The notes beneath the pieces are model-generated. The model did no database searches. It saw only the letters and a program-made list of their open reading frames with translations, and had not been told where the DNA came from. DNA of 64,000 nucleotides from Pomphorhynchus laevis (Eukaryota > Acanthocephala > Palaeacanthocephala > Echinorhynchida > Pomphorhynchidae), in NCBI GenBank assembly GCA_012934845.2, contig WNNJ02000033.1, positions 122,491 through 186,490 on the forward strand, given 5' to 3'. Positions within the stretch are counted from its first letter, which is position 1. Each line of letters starts with the position of its first letter. Shown here one piece after another: positions 58,260 to 64,000 of the stretch. A program made the translations under genes and the position numbers.

Positions 58260-60650
58260 GATTTAATACAATTAATATCAAGTTAACTAATAAATAACAG
58301 ATGTTGTATCAGAGTAAGGATTAGAAGTTATAAGTAGGAACTGCTATGTTATCAGGTTTCGGAAACTATTTAGCAAAATTTTAACTTATATAAAGTTAAA
58401 ATAAAAAATTGAAATTTAAAATAAACGTTATTTTTATGAATTGACTAATAAATAACAGATGTTGTATCAGAGTAAGGATTAGAAGTCATAAGTAGGAACT
58501 GCTATGTTATCAGGTTTCGGCCCCTAACTCCTCGATCCAACATAGCAGCGTGGCCAAACACGTGCTAACTTTAAACCTTTAACATTAAACTTTACAAAAT
58601 CTATATTATAGCTTTTCGAAATAAAAAATTTAAACTAATTTTGCATATTCGTTCGTATAGTTCAATCATCTGTTGTAGAACAAAATTATTGAGTTAAACA
58701 TTTTATAGATTATTTGTGACTACCTTTTGTTTTAGCGTGAATGGCGAAATCAATAACAGTGCAAGTTGCATTACAAGACCAATTGGATTCATAGATAGAA
58801 CGATATGTGGAAATGTCGATAACGCAGTTTGTTCAAGTCAGTTCTATTTTCTTCAAGTCAGTGATATTAGTCAGATTTTATCTAACTTAAATCAAGTTAA
58901 AATTTAACATTGAAATTTAAAATAAAAGATTATTTTTATGAATTGACTAATAAATAACAGACGGTGTATCAAAATAAGAATTAGATCAGGAGAAACAGCT
59001 ATTTTATCAGGTTTAGGTGCTTATTCATCGATCCAACATAACATGGGCAAATACATGATAATAACGTATTTTCTCTGACGAATCAGATCAGGTAACTGAG
59101 TATACGTGTATAAAATTATTTATAAATTAAATAGTTAAATAATTATAAATAATTTTATAATTTTATAATATTTCATATAACTCATATCAAGTAAAAATTA
59201 AAAATTTAAAATAAAAGTCAATTTTTATAAATTGAATAATAAATAACAAACGATGTATCCAAATAAAGATTATATGTCATCAGGAGGAACTGCTATTTTA
59301 TCAGGTTTCGGCCCCTATTTCATTTCCATCTGTGTCATGCTGAGACACAGATGCTTGTGTCTCAGCATCTGACATTTCATTTTCGAGCAATAGAAATATA
59401 TCCGACTTTTTGGAAGTAAAAAACTGTAAATTAAAAGGACAAAAATAGAAATTAAATCGAAGTTTTGTTCACATATTATGTGTGCATGAAAGCTATAAAA
59501 GAAGAAAATTACTATATTGCAAACTCTTAACTATACGCAGAACAATTACAAAGTATGAGAGATTTAGAGATGGAAAGTGAGATTGTAACCATGGTTTTTT
59601 GCAGAAATTATTTTTAGTGCTATTACGTAAAACCCGGTGTATTACAACGTGAACAGTGAAGTTTAGTCACGAAGCAAATATGAAATAACGTATAATTCAC
59701 AAGTTTGAAAATATAAAGAAATACTCAAAAATTCTGTATTGATTTATAAAATCTTCAAAATGAGTACCTGATTAAAACTAAATTTAATTATGCTAATTTT
59801 TAGATAATTATATTAATTAAAAATCATGATTTTTAATTAATAATTTTAATTAAATTAATTTTAATTAAATTTTGACAGAATGCTAAAGTAGACTTGCCTT
59901 CTTTGTTCTATTGTTGCGTTTGATAATAGTTAAAAAGCGAAGCTTAAAAACAAATTACATCCGGTAGTTGATATCAAAATAAAATAATTCGAAAACAACG
60001 AAATTTAAACTAAATGTTCAAATGTTGTTACTCGATAAAAGTCAGGAGTTAGATAAATTCTGCTCTCTTTACTTGTATTAAAAAATTTATCAAAAATATT
60101 TTGGACATATTAAACGAATTTTTAGATGCATTTGTAATAAATAATTATTTATTCTTATTTAATTTAAATTAAATAAAATATTTCACAATTAGTACTATTA
60201 TGTCCGTATTATTATATTACGACATTTTCGTTCGATAAATTTGAAAACGATGAAAAATTAAAATTTAAAAAATTGTAAAGAAATTAGTCTTTGTTAAAAC
60301 GACTTTAAAATAAAAAACCAAATAAATAGAATAATAATTTATAAAATTAAATAATAATAATAATTTATAAATATATTAAATTAAATAACAATATAAATAT
60401 TATTATATTTAAATATAATTAAGATAATATAATTAAAAATTATAAATAATTATAAATAATAAATAATTGTTATATAAGATTTTATATAATTTATATCAAG
60501 TTAAAATAAAAAATTGAAATTTAAAATAAAAATTTAATTTTTATGTACTGATATATTAAAGATATATCAGAATAAGGATTAGAGGTCATCAGGATAAATC
60601 GCTAGGTTATCAGGTTTTGGCTGTTATATAAAAAATTTAAAATTTTTTAT
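58260..60650 (+). repeat. Cluster of interspersed repeat copies, plus sense
   Basis: Copies at about 58270-58380, 58385-58590, 58900-59085, 59090-59320 and 60470-60630. Shared blocks: TGAATTGACTAATAAATAAC, AACTGCTATGTTATCAGGTT and TTCGGCCCCTA. The first two copies are tandem, with a stretch of about 125 bases nearly unchanged (from AACAGATGTTGTATCAGAGT). A short palindrome lies at 59348-59379. Between 59.4 and 60.4 kb I see only AT-rich DNA. An open frame at 58716-58907 is part host-like, part repeat, with no family. Confidence 0.7.
59348..59379. repeat. Perfect hairpin, 13-bp arms
   Basis: ATGCTGAGACACA, loop GATGCT, TGTGTCTCAGCAT, next to the end of a repeat copy. Confidence 0.9.
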
Positions 60651-60819
60651 AAAAAAAATTTGGGCTATAAAGTAATCTAACATATCATATTTATTCAAGT
60701 TATTCTATTTTAGTGAAAAATAATAATAATTATTTTGTTTATATCAAAAAATTATTTTAAAATCGAAATATATCTATGTTTTTAGTATTTTACATTATTT
60801 TTTACGTTTTGAAATTGTT

Positions 60820-60980
60820 GATAATGATCCATTATTGATCAAGAACTTTTGGAGCTGAATCAAAGAAAAGAGGAAATTATTTTTGATATTTCGCCAACTT
60901 CTGTTAGCATCTATAGATGAAGATGCCAACAGAAGTTAGCGAAAAAAAATCCTATTTTTTTATGCAGCTTCAATAATTCT
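60820..60980. repeat. Second repeat type with a near-perfect hairpin
   Basis: TTGGAGCTGAATCAAAGAAA then TTTGATATTTCGCCAACTTC; CAACTTCTGTTAGCATCT and its complement around 60890-60945 form a hairpin. The same block occurs at 16.42-16.53 kb and, inverted, at 34.44-34.53 kb. A small foldback or MITE-like element. Confidence 0.65.
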
Positions 60981-61089
60981 TTATTTTTTTACGCTCACCT
61001 GCTTATATCCTATATTCTAAATTTCTAGTCATAAGATAATAACTGCAATTTCTAGACAATATTTATTTATCGAACAAGGCATGTAAAAA

Positions 61090-62530
61090 TCAAAATTTAT
61101 AAATCAGATCAGCTAACAGAATCTACGTATTATGAATCTACGAACTATGTTACATACGATGTAACATAATAAGAATTAGATGTCATGAAGATGAATTGCT
61201 ATGCTATCAGGTTTCGGCCCCTATTCCTCGATCCAGCATAGCAGCGGGTCCAAATACATGCTAATGACGTATTTCCTCTGATGAAAATTGATTAATTAGT
61301 ATTATATCTTATTATATTATTCTATATCTTATTCTGAGTATATTAATATATTAATACTATATATAAATTAAAAATAATAAGATTTTATAATTAAAATAAG
61401 ATTTTATACAATTTATATTTGAAACGATTTTAAAATAAAAAACATAATTAAAATAAACGACGGAATAATAATTTAAAAACCGTAAAACTTAATTAAAATT
61501 CATAAATTAATGACGTATTTAACATAAAAGTCAATTTTTATGAATCAATTAATAAATAACAGACGATTTATAAGTATAAGGATTAGAGGCCATCAGAAAG
61601 AATTGCTATGTTATCAGGTTTCAACCTGTATTCTTCGACCCAACATAGCAGTGGTGTCAAACACGCGCTAATGACATATTTCCTCTGATGCAATTTGACT
61701 ATTTAGTGTATCTTATTCTAATACAAAGCATATTGCTTATTATCCATAAAATAGTTTCCGCTTAATAATTTAAATAATTTTTTAATAATATTTTGTTGTT
61801 ATGTATATGTACCACGAATTAGAAGCCAAATTTGACAGGCTTTACTGTCAAATTTGCCTTAATAGCTTATAGACTATATTTAGTGCCTATAATACAAAGC
61901 ATATTTTTAATATCCATCCATAAAAAATTTTGCTTAATAGTTTGAATAAATTTTTAAATATCAGAATAAGAATTAGAGGTCATCAGGAGGAACTGCTATG
62001 CTATCAGGTTTCGGCCTCTAACTCCTCTACCCAACATAGCCGCGGCCCCAAATACGCGCTAATGACGTATTTTCTCGGATGAAATTTGATTATTTTGTAT
62101 CTTATTCTAATACAAAGCATATTGTTTACTATCTATCCATGAAAATTTTTGCTTAATAGTTTGAATAGATTTTTAATAATATTTTGTTGTTTTTTATATT
62201 GTCAAAATTATAAGAAAATAAATCCATTAAAGTTGCTTGAAAATTAACAAAAGAATGTCGTACCAAGAATACATAGTTTTAGTGTTTATGACAGAGGTTA
62301 TATTACCGAAAAACAAAGTCCAGGGTCAATCATAATTTGTCAGTAGAACAAATAAGATCCGATAACTGAGTCTGCGTATTTTATACTATATATAAATAAA
62401 ACTAAAGATAAATAATAAATAATTATATAAGATTTTATACAATTTATATTTATATCAAGTTAAAATTGAAATTGAAATTTAAAATAAAAGTCAATGTTTA
62501 TGAATTGACCAATAAATAACAGACGTTGAT
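61090..62530 (+). repeat. Four plus-sense copies of the common interspersed repeat
   Basis: Copies at about 61100-61330, 61510-61760, 61960-62190 and 62340-62530. The third is the cleanest: AGGTCATCAGGAGGAACTGC, TATGCTATCAGGTTTCGGCC, CCAACATAGCCGCGGCCCCA, CGCTAATGACGTATTTTCTC, TCTTATTCTAATACAAAGCA. Confidence 0.75.
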
Positions 62531-63270
62531 ATTTTATTAAATATATTTATAAAATATAATTAACATCATTTTTATTAATATCATAATTATGATAACGCGC
62601 GTAACAGAAATTATTCAGAATTTTCTGAATTTACAGAAAATTCTATAAACTTGGCATTTTTATGAAAACTTCACTTTCTAGGAATCTAGATACTGAAAAT
62701 AATGAACTGTATATCTACTTTTTTAAAATGAACGTGTAAAGTATAAATCTTTAGTTGTTTTATCTCTCAATATATCTTAATTTGTAGACAATAAGTTTGA
62801 TTACTTAAATTCATTAATAGAAATTAATACAATGAATTTCATAGCTGAATCAATTTGATTCAGATTTTATTAATTTGTAACTTTAAACAACTTTCATCGA
62901 GTTTCAAATAATTCTTAATGTATAAATATATTAGAGTGTATTGAGTATGCTCCATAATTTAAAATTTAAAATGGACCAGCATCACTTTTTATAAAGTTTT
63001 CAATAATTCTTAACTGATATCGTGCTTTAGATCAAACTAGATGAAAATGATACTGGAGGTTTTGCTATTTACTCGAGCATTTATAGCTAATGGTAAAAAT
63101 TTCAACGCAAATTAAAGTGCAGATATGCAAAACAAAGGCAATTGTTGAAAACTATTGTTGCTCCACATTTTAAAATTTAAAATTTTTAAGAAGGATCAAT
63201 AAAACATTTTTCTATATTTCACTTGCTGCTAACATCATCAGAAACAAAGCCTAACTACTGATATCAGAAA
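62531..63270. other. AT-rich DNA without a recognised gene
   Basis: Nothing supported. Confidence 0.35.
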
Positions 63271-64000
63271 AGAAGTATAACAGTGATGACCTCTAATCTC
63301 TATTCTGATACAACGTCTGTTATTTATTATTCAATTCATAAACATTAAATTTTACTTTAAATTTCAATTTTAAATTTTAACTTGATATAATTATAAATTG
63401 TATAAAATGTTTTATAATTATTTATTATTTACCTTTATTTTTATTTATATTTCATTATTTATTTAATTTAGTTGATATATTTTAATAAAGTTAATTATTA
63501 ATTAGTTATCTTTATTTATTTACAGTATAAAATACGTAGACTCAATCATCGGATCTTGTTTGTTCTACTGACAAGTTATTATTAACCTGTGGACTTTGTT
63601 TTACCGGTAATATAAACTCTGCCAGAAATACAGAAACTCTGTTTTCTTGATACGACATTTAAATGTTATATAATTATTTATTATTTATCATTTATTTTTA
63701 ATTTATATATACTAAAAACATACATGGATTCGGTTATCTGATCTGATATTTTCTTATATTTAATTTTTCTCATCATAAGGAACTACTATGTTATCATGAT
63801 TTGGCCCATATCCTCGTTAATAATTCGATAATAAATAATATACCTTGTATTATAATAAAATACTAGACAATCAAATTTTATCATAAGAAGTACGTCATTA
63901 GCATGCATCTGTCCTTGCTGCTATATATGGTCGAAGAATTGGATATAAAAACTGATAAAATAGTAGCTGCTTCTGATGACCTCTAATCTCTATTCTGATA
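63271..64000 (-). repeat. Minus-sense repeat copies running to the window edge
   Basis: One copy at about 63276-63640 including the extended end (ACAAGTTATTATTAACCTGT and a GGACTTTGTTTTACCGGTAA block); another starts near 63830 (AATACTAGACAATCAAATTT) and is cut by the edge. Confidence 0.7.

Noticed and set aside
1-64000. tRNA, rRNA or other structured RNA genes
   Set aside because: I looked for cloverleaf A/B-box patterns and rRNA-like conserved segments and found none that I could support by eye.

Overview
The window is a stretch of a metazoan, probably invertebrate, nuclear genome. Background DNA is very AT-rich (by eye about three quarters A+T). The host genes are split by spliceosomal introns with GT..AG borders, and most of the window is transposable-element debris. 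I cannot name the species. Only the N-terminal half of ornithine aminotransferase, a bHLH regulator and a PPR-type organelle protein are recognisable as conserved animal-type genes. I saw no tRNA, rRNA or CRISPR array.

Layout. 1-2.1 kb: the 3' part of a pentatricopeptide-like gene that runs in from the left edge. 2.1-9.4 kb: LINE debris, namely a minus-strand jockey/CR1-like copy, plus-strand RT and ORF1 pieces, and a recent tandem pair of 3' ends of a LINE with a restriction-like endonuclease. 9.4-13 kb: AT-rich interspersed repeats. 13-15.3 kb: a second copy of the first LINE, sitting in a minisatellite. 15.5-20.2 kb: Penelope-like elements (PLEs), including one with a GIY-YIG endonuclease upstream of the reverse transcriptase (the Naiad arrangement), itself carrying a nested LINE. 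20.2-23.7 kb: repeats and an RT fragment. 23.7-24.2 kb: the bHLH exon. 24.6-34.4 kb: several isolated minus-strand host exons separated by AT-rich DNA, with a 1 kb long-TIR element at 32.6-33.6 kb. 36-40.5 kb: one arm of an inverted repeat and more PLE and LINE pieces. 41.5-44.6 kb: three OAT exons on the minus strand. 44.9-56.4 kb: three copies of a GC-richer LINE about 3.8 kb long, one inserted into another. 56.5-57.1 kb: a second kind of restriction-like-endonuclease LINE tail. 57.1-64 kb: AT-rich DNA packed with one high-copy noncoding repeat family.

How it fits together. The host genes do not form an operon or pathway. OAT is a mitochondrial matrix enzyme of ornithine/proline metabolism, the bHLH protein is a transcription factor, and the PPR protein is likely a mitochondrial RNA or ribosome factor. 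The stronger story is the mobile DNA. At least four retroelement lineages coexist, with nested and tandem insertions, target-site duplications that can still be read, and recently made copies. A likely Naiad-type PLE has an open frame broken by a single UGA right after its catalytic RYIDDI motif.
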